DNA of 64,000 nt from Corynebacterium sp. 13CS0277 (GTDB lineage: Bacteria; Actinomycetota; Actinomycetes; Mycobacteriales; Mycobacteriaceae), in assembly GCF_002994655.1 (NCBI RefSeq), contig NZ_PPDL01000001.1, forward strand, positions 124,001 to 188,000. The letters run 5' to 3'. Position numbers and translations under genes: made by a program. This document shows positions 26,498 to 34,565 of this stretch, in pieces. The notes under the pieces are model-generated. The model did not search any database, had not been told where the DNA came from, and was given only the letters and a program-made list of their open reading frames with translations. Each line of letters begins with the position of its first letter. Position 1 is the stretch's first letter.

Positions 26498-28276
26498 TTA
26501 GCCGCCGTGGGCTGCCTGGAGCGCGATGGCAAGGGCGCTGCGGGCCGCAGCATCAGTCTCCCGCAGCATGGTGGGGTCGGTGCCCGGCATCGGGGAGATC
26601 GACATGTCGGCGAACTGGGCGTGGGTGGGAATTCCCAGAAGATGCAGGCGCGCATCGCCCGCCACCAGACGGGTGGTGGGGTCGACCGCCGGCGAGGCGG
26701 TGGCCACCCCGTGGGGTGCGAACGGCTGCAGACGGCCGGTGTCGCGCAGCTGGCGCATCAGCGGGTCGCCGGTGGTGCGCAGATCCGGGTTCGGTAGGAA
26801 GGCGTCGAGGACAACGTCGGCCGTTGCGGCGGCGTGTGCCGCCTGCTCAGGATGAATGAAGGTGACGATGCCGGCCTCCACGAGCCGGATGAGTTCCCGC
26901 GTGCGAAATGCTGGGGGTCCGGAGCCGACCATCTGGCCGAAGGCCATGAAGTCGGCGAAGGCAGGCAGGGAGTCGGCGGTGTAGCGGCCCTGCTCGCCGA
27001 AGACGGAGACCAGCTTGCGGCTCGCGCTCAGGGTCCACAGCGCAGCTTTCCGGGGGCTCAGTGCGCCCTGCGCGGAGTCGGCCGCATCCCTTCGCAGGCG
27101 GTGCAGGAGGAAGCGGTGGAATTCATCCGGCGTGTCGGGTGCGCCGGCCAGCGGATTGAATTCCGCGCGGTGATCCCACACGTCCGTCGCATCCACTGTG
27201 GCGTCGGCGAGCCGGGTGGGGAGCTCCTCTGGGGCGGTGGCGTCGATCCGCGTGAGGATCTCTTCCAGGGGCAGCGCCAACCGCTCAGGGTGCACGCGCC
27301 CCAGAGTGCGGTAGTAGGCCTCGTAGGCGTCGCGCAGCACCGCCGGGGCGATGGCGACGCGGAAATCTACCGTCGTCTCGTCGGCGTGTGCCGCGAGCGC
27401 CCGCTGCAGGCGGGTCAGTTGCGGCCGCGGGGGCAAGGATTCGTATTCGCTCTTGGGGTAGAAGGGGTAGCCGCGCCGGGAGGTCGCCCGGATGCGTGGC
27501 TCGGCACCGCTGGGGTGGTAGCGCTCGGCGTCGTGCCTGCCGCCGCGTCCCTGGGTGAGAAGCGTGACTGCGTCAAAGAATCCCATGCCCAGGCCCCGCA
27601 GCAGCACGTCCTCGCCGGCGGCGATGGTGTCGACGGGCTGGTCAATGGGATTGCCGGGCGCGATCCACCGGCCCGTCATCCCCGCGGGAGGGGTGTGCTG
27701 TGGCTGCACCCACCCGGGGGCGTAGACGGTGGCGTGGGCGCGCACCGTGGTGCCGTCGCTGAGCTCGATGAAGTCCGCGTCGCCGTCGGCAGTGATGCGA
27801 GTGGCTGTGGCGTGGTGCTCGACGAGGGTGACGTGTGTGGGGCGGGGGATGTGCTCGTATACCCAGCGGATGTACGCGCCGTAGAGCGCCCGGGAGGGGT
27901 GCGATTCGGGGCGGGTGCGGTGGGTTTCTTCCTCCAGGTGGGGCGGCAGGTCAGCGCTGAGAACGCCGGTGCGAACGCCCACCGCCCATTCGTACATCGT
28001 GGGGCCGGGGCGGATGGGGCCGGCGATGGTGGCCCCGGGCTCGGTGTAGAGGGTGACCGCGTGGGCGAGGGTGTTCATGCACATCAGGTCCGTCTGATCG
28101 GTGCGCCACAGTTCGCCCGCGCCGATCTGCCAGGGGTCGATGACGTGGATGTGCAGCGGCGTGGACTCGTCGGAGGAGGCAATAAGGCGTTCGAGGGTGC
28201 TCACGCCGCGGGGTCCCATGCCGATCAGGGCGATGGTGGCGGGCTGCGTCTCGAGCGGGGGTGGTGTGGGGGTCAT
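26498..28276 (-). CDS. FAD/NAD(P)-binding flavoprotein (NAD_binding_9 type)
   Basis: This 592-aa protein begins, after about 15 residues, with the dinucleotide-binding strand IALIGMGPRGVSTLERL. It continues with the FAD-associated region GELWRTDQTDLMCMNTLAH and a second nucleotide-binding segment LLRGLGMGFFDAVTLL near the middle. It belongs to the group of putative flavoprotein monooxygenases/oxidoreductases related to HcaD/ornithine hydroxylases, whose substrates are mostly unknown. It is divergent from a peptide-type importer across 126 nt with overlapping promoters, and a CMD/AhpD fusion protein lies beyond. This suggests oxidation of an imported small molecule. The ATG at 28276 has AAGGATC upstream; the very long open frame above it is a shadow. 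Confidence 0.8.
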   Translation of the reverse strand: MTPTPPPLETQPATIALIGMGPRGVSTLERLIASSDESTPLHIHVIDPWQIGAGELWRTDQTDLMCMNTLAHAVTLYTEPGATIAGPIRPGPTMYEWAVGVRTGVLSADLPPHLEEETHRTRPESHPSRALYGAYIRWVYEHIPRPTHVTLVEHHATATRITADGDADFIELSDGTTVRAHATVYAPGWVQPQHTPPAGMTGRWIAPGNPIDQPVDTIAAGEDVLLRGLGMGFFDAVTLLTQGRGGRHDAERYHPSGAEPRIRATSRRGYPFYPKSEYESLPPRPQLTRLQRALAAHADETTVDFRVAIAPAVLRDAYEAYYRTLGRVHPERLALPLEEILTRIDATAPEELPTRLADATVDATDVWDHRAEFNPLAGAPDTPDEFHRFLLHRLRRDAADSAQGALSPRKAALWTLSASRKLVSVFGEQGRYTADSLPAFADFMAFGQMVGSGPPAFRTRELIRLVEAGIVTFIHPEQAAHAAATADVVLDAFLPNPDLRTTGDPLMRQLRDTGRLQPFAPHGVATASPAVDPTTRLVAGDARLHLLGIPTHAQFADMSISPMPGTDPTMLRETDAAARSALAIALQAAHGG

Positions 28277-28310
28277 GGGGAGATCCTTTGTCTGCGTGTG
28301 AACTGCGACA

Positions 28311-28340
28311 ACCCTAATATGAACAGGTCGGTCTTGACAA
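28311..28340 (-). promoter_or_regulatory. Minus-strand promoter for the flavoprotein gene
   Basis: On the minus strand, TTGTCA (complement of 28335-28340) and TAGGGT (complement of 28311-28316) are spaced by 18 nt. This leaves a leader of about 27 nt to the ATG at 28276. The -35 overlaps that of the divergent promoter. Confidence 0.55.
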
Positions 28341-28362
28341 CCTAGACAAGCCAGTCTAATTT
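28334..28362 (+). promoter_or_regulatory. Plus-strand promoter for the importer operon
   Basis: TTGACA (28334-28339), a 17-nt spacer and TAATTT (28357-28362) form a near-consensus sigma-A promoter, the best in the window. It lies about 40 nt before the lipoprotein gene. The short inverted repeat CTTG-N10-CAAG across the -35 may be an operator for both directions. Confidence 0.7.
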
Positions 28363-28402
28363 TGGCTGACATTGTTCCACCGTCCCGACGAAAGGACCCA
28401 TC

Positions 28403-30052
28403 ATGGCCGCCTGGCGCACCCCACCGCGAAGGCTTCGACTGGCACTCGGTGCCATCCTCACCGCAGCTGCGGCGGCCACGAGCTGCACCAGCCCAGCCGC
28501 CGACGACACCGGCGGCAACCTCGTCTACCTGGAGCAGGCGTTCTACACGAACCTCTACCCGCCGACCGCCGGCTATTACCCCAACGGAGGGGTGGTCAAC
28601 AACATCACCGACCGGTTGCTCTACCAGGACCCCGACACCCTGGAGTTGTCCCCCTGGATCGCCGAATCCCTGCCCGACGTCAACGCCGACAGCACCATCT
28701 ACACCTTCCGCCTGCGCCCAGGAGTGACCTATTCCGACGGCAGCCCCCTCGACGCCTGGAACGTGAAGAAAAACTTCGACCTCTACGGGCTGGGCGACAA
28801 GGACCGCACCTGGACGGTCTCCGAGCAGATCAATAACTACTCCCGCTCCGAAGTGCTGGACGCGCACACCATCCGCTTTTTCTTCTCCGCCCCCAGCCCA
28901 GGATTCGCCCAGGCCACGTCGACCATGAACTCCGGCCTGCTCGCGAACGCCACCCTCGACGCCCCGGCGGAAACCTTCTCCCCAGGACACGCCACCGAGG
29001 TCATCGGCTCGGGACCCTTCGTCATCGCCGGCGAGGACCTCGGCCACGAGCTGCGCCTGGTGCGCCGCGAGGATTACGCCTGGGCGCCCCCGGCGCGCGC
29101 CCACCAAGGGCCCGCCCGCATCCCCGGGATCACCATCACCCTGGCCGGCGAGGACGCTGTCCGCGAGGGGGCGATGGTCTCCGGGCAAGCTGATATCGCC
29201 CGCACCATCGCAGCGCCGAGCGAAAAACACCTCCGCGACGCAGGCATTCGCATCGTCTCCCACGGCACCAACGGCGTGAACAACGGCCTCGACCTGCGCC
29301 CCCGCACCCCGATCCTGGGCGACGAGCGGGTACGCGAAGCGCTCAGCCTCGCCGTCGACAGGGAGGACATCAACCGCACCCTCTACTCGGACAGCTACCC
29401 CGTGGCCGCGGGAGTACTCGCCCGCAGTGCCCAAGGCTTCCTCGACCAGTCTGACCGGCTCGTCTACGACGTGGACCGGGCGCGGGCGCTCCTCGACGAG
29501 GCCGGGTGGCACCCCGGCGCCGATGGCATCCGGGTCAACAACGGCGAACGCCTGCACCTCACCGTCAATCACGCCCTCGTGCAGCCCCGCAGCAAAGAAC
29601 TCATCACCAAGCTGCAGGAGCAATTCCGCCGCATCGGGGTGGACCTCACCCTCTACCCCGGGGACAAGGCCGCGCAGAACGCCGCCATCAAAGACCCCGA
29701 GCTCATCCAGGTGCACCACAGCATGGTGGGCCGCGCCGACTTCGACGTCATCAAAAGTCAATACTTCTCCACCAACCGCAACAGCCTGCGCAACTTCGAT
29801 CCGCAGGACGACTCCCTGGGTGATCCGGAGCTGGAGGAGTTGCTCCAGCAGGTGGCGAGCTCCCCGCGTCCTGAGCAGCGGGCGGCGGCGAGTGCTGCCG
29901 CCCAACGCCTGCTACTGCGCAAGCACTACACCATCCCCCTGTTCGAAGAACCCCAAGTCTTCGCCGTCGCCGACGGGATCGAAGGCTTCCAGACAGAAGC
30001 TGTGGGCCGCCCCAGTTTCTACGAACTCGTCCGTGCGGAGGACCTGCCATGA
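28403..30052 (+). CDS. ABC importer substrate-binding lipoprotein, SBP_bac_5 family
   Basis: This 549-aa extracytoplasmic lipoprotein has a basic start and a hydrophobic stretch ending AAATSC (lipobox cysteine near residue 28). The family 5 solute-binding fold follows: VVNNITDRLLYQDPDTLELSPWIAESL near the N-terminus, a FRLRPGVTYSDGSPLDAWNVKK hallmark and a C-terminal DDSLGDPELEELL. Relatives bind peptides, nickel complexes or opine-like metallophores. It most resembles the branch I recall as the KPN_01854 family, found beside CMD proteins. AAAGGA precedes the ATG. It is the first gene of a four-gene operon with overlapping starts and stops. Confidence 0.88.
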   Translation: MAAWRTPPRRLRLALGAILTAAAAATSCTSPAADDTGGNLVYLEQAFYTNLYPPTAGYYPNGGVVNNITDRLLYQDPDTLELSPWIAESLPDVNADSTIYTFRLRPGVTYSDGSPLDAWNVKKNFDLYGLGDKDRTWTVSEQINNYSRSEVLDAHTIRFFFSAPSPGFAQATSTMNSGLLANATLDAPAETFSPGHATEVIGSGPFVIAGEDLGHELRLVRREDYAWAPPARAHQGPARIPGITITLAGEDAVREGAMVSGQADIARTIAAPSEKHLRDAGIRIVSHGTNGVNNGLDLRPRTPILGDERVREALSLAVDREDINRTLYSDSYPVAAGVLARSAQGFLDQSDRLVYDVDRARALLDEAGWHPGADGIRVNNGERLHLTVNHALVQPRSKELITKLQEQFRRIGVDLTLYPGDKAAQNAAIKDPELIQVHHSMVGRADFDVIKSQYFSTNRNSLRNFDPQDDSLGDPELEELLQQVASSPRPEQRAAASAAAQRLLLRKHYTIPLFEEPQVFAVADGIEGFQTEAVGRPSFYELVRAEDLP

Positions 30053-30975
30053 TCGCCCGACTTGCCCGCATCCTGGGCGTGATTCTCGCCGCCTTCACCC
30101 TCGCGTTCGTCCTTTTGAGCGCCCTGCCCGGTGACGCCGTGCAGGCCCGCTACGCGAATCCCGACTTAGGGCTGAGCCCGCAGCAGGTCGCCGAGATCCG
30201 CGCCCAGCTCGGCGCCGACAAGCCCCTGCTGGCGCAGTATCTGCTCAGCCTGGGTGGGTTCCTCACCGGCGACTTTGGGGTGTCGGTGACGACGGGCACC
30301 CCGGTGCGCGAAATGATCGCTGCCGCCCTGCCCGGCACGGTCCTGCTGGCGGCTAGTGCCTTTGTCACCGCGCTGGTGTTCACCGCGATGATTGCCGCCG
30401 CCGTGAGTTTCTCCCCGCGTCTGGGGCGGTGGGCGCGGGCCCTGCCACCGCTGATGTCCTCGGTGCCGACTTTCCTCGTCGGCATCATCCTCATCCAGTG
30501 GGTGTCGTTCCGCCTGGGCCTGGTCCCCATCATTGGTGCCAGCCCCGCCCAGGAACTCATCCTGCCGACGATCACGCTTGCGATCCCGATTGCCGCGCCC
30601 ATGGCGCAGGTGCTGCTGCGCAGCATCGACGAGATTTCGTCCCAGTCCTTCGTGGATGTGTCCCGCGCCCGTGGGGCCTCCACGTGGCGGCTGACAGTGC
30701 ACCAGATCCTGCCCGCCGCGATTCTGCCCGCACTCACTGTCGCCGGTCTCGCGTTCGGTGAACTCGTGGGTGGTGCCGTCGTCACGGAGGCCGTGTTCGG
30801 CCGGGCGGGGCTGGGGCAGATGACCGTCGACGCCGTCTCCACCCGGGACACCCCCGTGTTGCTCGCGATCGTGGTGCTCGCCGCCACCGTCTACGTCCTC
30901 ATCAACGCGGCCGTGGATGCACTCCAGCCGCTCATCGATCCCCGCCTGCGAAAGGCTTCCTCATGGCGCGCCTAA
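30049..30975 (+). CDS. ABC importer permease 1, DppB-like
   Basis: This 308-aa membrane protein has six helices and the EAA loop DVSRARGASTWRLTVHQILPAAILP near residue 200, as in DppB/OppB. It overlaps the binding-protein stop in an ATGA (30049-30052), so it is tightly coupled. It forms the channel with the second permease. Confidence 0.92.
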   Translation: MIARLARILGVILAAFTLAFVLLSALPGDAVQARYANPDLGLSPQQVAEIRAQLGADKPLLAQYLLSLGGFLTGDFGVSVTTGTPVREMIAAALPGTVLLAASAFVTALVFTAMIAAAVSFSPRLGRWARALPPLMSSVPTFLVGIILIQWVSFRLGLVPIIGASPAQELILPTITLAIPIAAPMAQVLLRSIDEISSQSFVDVSRARGASTWRLTVHQILPAAILPALTVAGLAFGELVGGAVVTEAVFGRAGLGQMTVDAVSTRDTPVLLAIVVLAATVYVLINAAVDALQPLIDPRLRKASSWRA

Positions 30976-31760
30976 ACCACCGTCGAACGCTTCTCCCGGC
31001 ACTGCTCGTCCTCGGCATCGTCGTGCTGTGGGCGGCAGTCCCGCAGATGTTCACATCGTCCTTACCGATCGAGGGCCACGCCGAGGGGCTGCTGCCGCCC
31101 TCCCGGGAGCACATTTTCGGCACCGATGCCGTGGGCCGGGATCTGTTCGCCCGTGTCGTCTACGGCACCCGCGCCTCGGTCCTGGCGGCACTCCTGGCCG
31201 TCAGCGTCGGGGTGAGCGTCGGCACGCTGCTCGGCATTCTCGCCGGCGCCCGCGGCGGCGTCATCGATTCCCTCATCATGCGTGGCGTCGACGTGCTCCT
31301 CGCCATCCCCTCCCTGCTGCTCAGCCTGTCGATCATCATCGTCCTCGGGTTCGGCACCTTCCACGCCGCGATCGCCGTCGGGCTGGCCAGCGTCGCCTTC
31401 TTCGCCCGGCTGGTCCGCACGGAGGTCCGGCGCGTCGCCCGAGCCGACTTCGTCGAAGCCGCCTACGGCAGCGGTGGCAGCAGCACCCAGGTGCTGCTGC
31501 GGCACATCCTGCCCAACTCGCTGACCCCTGTGGCCGCGATGGCTGCCCTCCAGTTCGGCACCGCCATCCTCCAGATCAGCGTGCTGGGGTTCTTGGGCTA
31601 CGGCACCCCACCACCCACACCGGAGTGGGGTCTGCTCATCGCGGACTCCCGCAACTACATCGCCACCGCCTGGTGGCTCACCGTGCTCCCCGGCGCCGTC
31701 ATTGTCGCCGTCGTGCTCTCCGCACACTCCCTGTCCACCGCCGTCGGGAAGGAAACCTAA
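30963..31760 (+). CDS. ABC importer permease 2, DppC-like
   Basis: This 265-aa membrane protein is the DppC/OppC partner. It has the N-terminal signature HIFGTDAVGRDLFARVVYG and the EAA loop FVEAAYGSGGSSTQVLLRHILPNS. It overlaps the preceding gene by 13 nt. It lacks the extra N-terminal segment often found in OppC. Confidence 0.92.
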   Translation: MARLNHRRTLLPALLVLGIVVLWAAVPQMFTSSLPIEGHAEGLLPPSREHIFGTDAVGRDLFARVVYGTRASVLAALLAVSVGVSVGTLLGILAGARGGVIDSLIMRGVDVLLAIPSLLLSLSIIIVLGFGTFHAAIAVGLASVAFFARLVRTEVRRVARADFVEAAYGSGGSSTQVLLRHILPNSLTPVAAMAALQFGTAILQISVLGFLGYGTPPPTPEWGLLIADSRNYIATAWWLTVLPGAVIVAVVLSAHSLSTAVGKET

Positions 31761-31765
31761 AGCCG

Positions 31766-33358
31766 ATGCCACCCACCCCAGTCCTCGACGTCCGCGACCT
31801 CACCGTCGCCTACCACGGCACCCCAGCCACCCACGACGTCTCCTTTCAGGTCCTGCCCGGACAGGTCACCGCCATTGTCGGCGAGTCCGGCTCCGGGAAA
31901 ACCACGACCGCCCACGCCGCCCTCGGGCTCCTGCCCGACAGCGCCACCATCATCGGCGGATCCGTACTGTTCCGCGGTGGCGAAGGCCCCTCCAAAGAAC
32001 TCACCGGACTCAGCGTGGAAGCCTGGCGTGCCCTCCGCGGCCGCCACATTGCTCTCATTCCCCAAGACCCCAACAACTCTCTCAACCCGGTCAAGACCGT
32101 CGGCTCCGCCATCGACGAAGTCCTCACCCTCCACACGGACCTCAACGCCACTGAGCGCCGCGCACGCATCATCGAGCTGCTGGAACGGGTTGGTATCGAC
32201 GATCCCGCCCGGCGCGCCCGGCAGTACCCGCACGAGTTATCCGGCGGGATGAAGCAGCGGGTGTTGATTGCTGCGGCGATTGCGGTGGAGCCGGAGCTCA
32301 TCATCGCTGATGAGCCGACGAGTGCGCTGGATGTGACGGTGCAGAAGAAGGTGCTGGATCTGCTGGACCAGCTGCGTCGGGAGCGGGGGATCGCGATGGT
32401 GATCATTACCCATGATCTGGCGGTGGCAGGTGATCGTGCGGATCATCTGGTGGTGATGAAGCAGGGTCGTGTGGTGGAGCACGGGGTGGCGGCCGCGATT
32501 GTGGCCCAGCCTGAGCACCCGTATACGCGGCAGTTGTTGGCGGATGTGCCGGGCTTGGCGCAGACGCCGCAGGTGGTGTCGGCCCCGGTGGCGGCGGATC
32601 CTGTGCTGGAGGTCGATCGCCTGGTGCAGGTCTTTGGTGATTTCCGCGCTGTTGATGGGGTGTCGTTCCAGGTGGCGCGCGGTACGACGCATGCCGTGGT
32701 GGGCGAGTCGGGTTCCGGGAAGACGACGACGGGTCGGGCGATTGCCCAAGTGCAGGCGCCGACGTCGGGGCGGATCGTGGTGGCGGGGGAGGAGTTGCGC
32801 CGTCGGGATCCGGCCCGGGTGCAGTTGGTGTACCAGAATCCTTTGGCGTCGTTGAATCCGCGGCGCACGGTGGGGCAGTCGGTGGCGGAGCCGTTGCAGA
32901 ACCTGCGCAGGGGGAGTGCGGCGGCGATTCGTGCTGAGGTGGAGCGCTTTTTTGAACTGGTGAGTCTCGATCCGGCGCTGATGTCGCGCCGACCGAGCCA
33001 GTTGTCTGGTGGGCAGCGGCAGCGGGTGGCGATTGCGCGGGCGTTGATTGTGCAGCCGCAGTTGGTGGTGCTTGACGAGGCGACCAGTGCGTTGGATGTG
33101 ACGGTGCAGGCGCAGATTCTGCGGCTGTTGCGTGACCTGCAGGAGGAGTTGGGGGTGACCTATGTGTTCATCAGCCATGACCTGGCGGTGGTGCGGCAGA
33201 TTTCGGACACGGTGTCGGTGCTGCGGCGCGGGGTGCAGGTCGATTATGGGCCGACCGAGGAGATCTTTGAGCGCCCGCGCAGTGAGTTCACTCGTCAGTT
33301 GCTGGAGGCGATTCCGGGCGCGAATTACCGCAGTGGCTCGTTGAACATCGGCCTGTAG
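31766..33358 (+). CDS. ABC importer ATPase, fused DppD-DppF type
   Basis: This 530-aa protein carries two complete ATPase domains in tandem. The first has Walker A VGESGSGKTTTA, signature LSGGMKQRV and Walker B LIIADEPTSALD; the second has Walker A GESGSGKTTTGR, signature LSGGQRQRV and Walker B LVVLDEATSALD. Fusion of the two peptide-transporter ATPases is common in actinobacteria. There is a base-composition shift near 32,240: the first 470 nt use C-ending codons like the rest of the operon, while the remainder uses many G-ending codons (gtg, ttg, cgg). The change falls within the first domain and may mark a recombination joint. Confidence 0.92.
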   Translation: MPPTPVLDVRDLTVAYHGTPATHDVSFQVLPGQVTAIVGESGSGKTTTAHAALGLLPDSATIIGGSVLFRGGEGPSKELTGLSVEAWRALRGRHIALIPQDPNNSLNPVKTVGSAIDEVLTLHTDLNATERRARIIELLERVGIDDPARRARQYPHELSGGMKQRVLIAAAIAVEPELIIADEPTSALDVTVQKKVLDLLDQLRRERGIAMVIITHDLAVAGDRADHLVVMKQGRVVEHGVAAAIVAQPEHPYTRQLLADVPGLAQTPQVVSAPVAADPVLEVDRLVQVFGDFRAVDGVSFQVARGTTHAVVGESGSGKTTTGRAIAQVQAPTSGRIVVAGEELRRRDPARVQLVYQNPLASLNPRRTVGQSVAEPLQNLRRGSAAAIRAEVERFFELVSLDPALMSRRPSQLSGGQRQRVAIARALIVQPQLVVLDEATSALDVTVQAQILRLLRDLQEELGVTYVFISHDLAVVRQISDTVSVLRRGVQVDYGPTEEIFERPRSEFTRQLLEAIPGANYRSGSLNIGL

Positions 33359-33402
33359 CCGCCACAGGTGGGGCGGTGCCTCCCGGGCCCAGCCGGGCCC
33401 AC

Positions 33403-33418
33403 GCCCCCGGTCGGGGGC
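33403..33418 (+). terminator. Small hairpin after the importer operon
   Basis: GCCCCC-GGTC-GGGGGC (33403-33418) follows the operon stop by 45 nt and is preceded by a GGGCCC-rich repeat. It may partly terminate before the CMD gene. Confidence 0.4.
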
Positions 33419-33494
33419 AGGGACGCAGGCCACAGCCGTGGGGTACACGGGTGCCAGAGAGAAAAACAATCGACACGAGATGAAGGATGTTGTG

Positions 33495-34511
33495 ATGAAT
33501 GATGTGATTGACCTGCTCAGCCCCGGGCTGTCTGGCAGGCTGCGCCCGCAGGTGGCGGAGTACACCCAGCGTGCGTGGGAGGTGCTGGTGTTCGGGGAGG
33601 ACAGCGCCTGCGGGGTGAGCTCCGGGGAGCGCCTGCATGTGGCCCTCCATGTGGCCCGTCTTCTCGGCGTGGCGGAGGATTTCTTCGCCGAACTGGCCCA
33701 GGAGGACCCTTTCGTGAGCCCCCGGCTGGGTGCTGCGGAACGCTTCGCGACGGTGATGGTGCGTGAACCGGCGAGACTGACGGACAACGAGGTGGCGGGG
33801 TTGCGTGCCGCAGGGTGGGAGGACACGGAGATCGTGGTCCTCGCCCAATTGGTTGCGTTCCTCACCTTCTTCCTCACCCTGGTGCATGCGGCAGAGCCCG
33901 GTGAGGCGCACACCCACCGGCCCAGCTACAGCACCGTGTTCCGCAGCGGCCAGCTGCCCTGGGAACCGTGGGTGCCGCCGCTGCCGCCGGAGGAGGTGGA
34001 CGTCGACGCCGTGGTGGAACCCTCCCGGGTGCGGATGCCCTACTTCCGCATGCTGGCCCGCGACCCGCAGGCACTCCGGGCCCGCACCCTCGTGGACTTC
34101 GGTATTTTCGGCGCCCCAGAGGGCGGTGCCGACCAGGGATTGCGGGAGCTCGCCGCAGTGACGGTGAGTACTGTCAACGGCTGCGCCTACTGCGCCTCGG
34201 TGCACGAAGCGCGCGCCCGCGCCCACCGCCCTGACCTCAGCGACGATGTCGCTGCGGTGCTGGCCTCTGGGCCGGATGCTGAGGTGCGTGACCCGGCTGC
34301 GGCGGCGGTCGTGCGTGCCGCCACACGGTTGAGCACTCGGCAGTTCGACGGCAGTGACGTCGCCGCACTGCATGCCGTGGGCCTCGACGATGCCGGCGTC
34401 ATGGACATCGTCAGTGCCGCCGCGTTCTTCCAGTGGGCCAACCGTCTCATGCTGGGGCTGGGCACGAGCGAAGCAGCCGCCACGAACCCCACCCGAGGGG
34501 AGCGGGGGTAG
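33495..34511 (+). CDS. Fused CMD-domain / AhpD-like alkylhydroperoxidase-type protein
   Basis: This 338-aa protein joins two carboxymuconolactone-decarboxylase-fold units. The N-terminal half (residues about 1-165) is helical, lacks a CxxC pair and resembles the CMD family I recall as Avi_7170. The C-terminal half (about 180-335) resembles the Avi_7169 alkylhydroperoxidase-domain family, with the peroxidatic motif NGCAYCASVHEARA and a later ANRLMLGLG. In other bacteria these are separate neighbouring genes beside a KPN_01854-type ABC importer, the same neighbour as here. The ATG at 33495 has AAGGA 7 nt upstream; ATG at 33480 is possible. A thiol-dependent reductase or isomerase role on the imported compound is an inference. 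Confidence 0.8.
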   Translation: MNDVIDLLSPGLSGRLRPQVAEYTQRAWEVLVFGEDSACGVSSGERLHVALHVARLLGVAEDFFAELAQEDPFVSPRLGAAERFATVMVREPARLTDNEVAGLRAAGWEDTEIVVLAQLVAFLTFFLTLVHAAEPGEAHTHRPSYSTVFRSGQLPWEPWVPPLPPEEVDVDAVVEPSRVRMPYFRMLARDPQALRARTLVDFGIFGAPEGGADQGLRELAAVTVSTVNGCAYCASVHEARARAHRPDLSDDVAAVLASGPDAEVRDPAAAAVVRAATRLSTRQFDGSDVAALHAVGLDDAGVMDIVSAAAFFQWANRLMLGLGTSEAAATNPTRGERG

Positions 34512-34565
34512 GCCAGCCAGCCCACGGCCTGCCGGGATCATCCGCGGGGCTGGCCGAGCTGGTAT

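Noticed and set aside
26498..29905. A 1135-residue open frame on the minus strand
   Set aside because: Only the part from 28276 down has homology and a ribosome site. The upper half is the antisense shadow of the importer lipoprotein gene.
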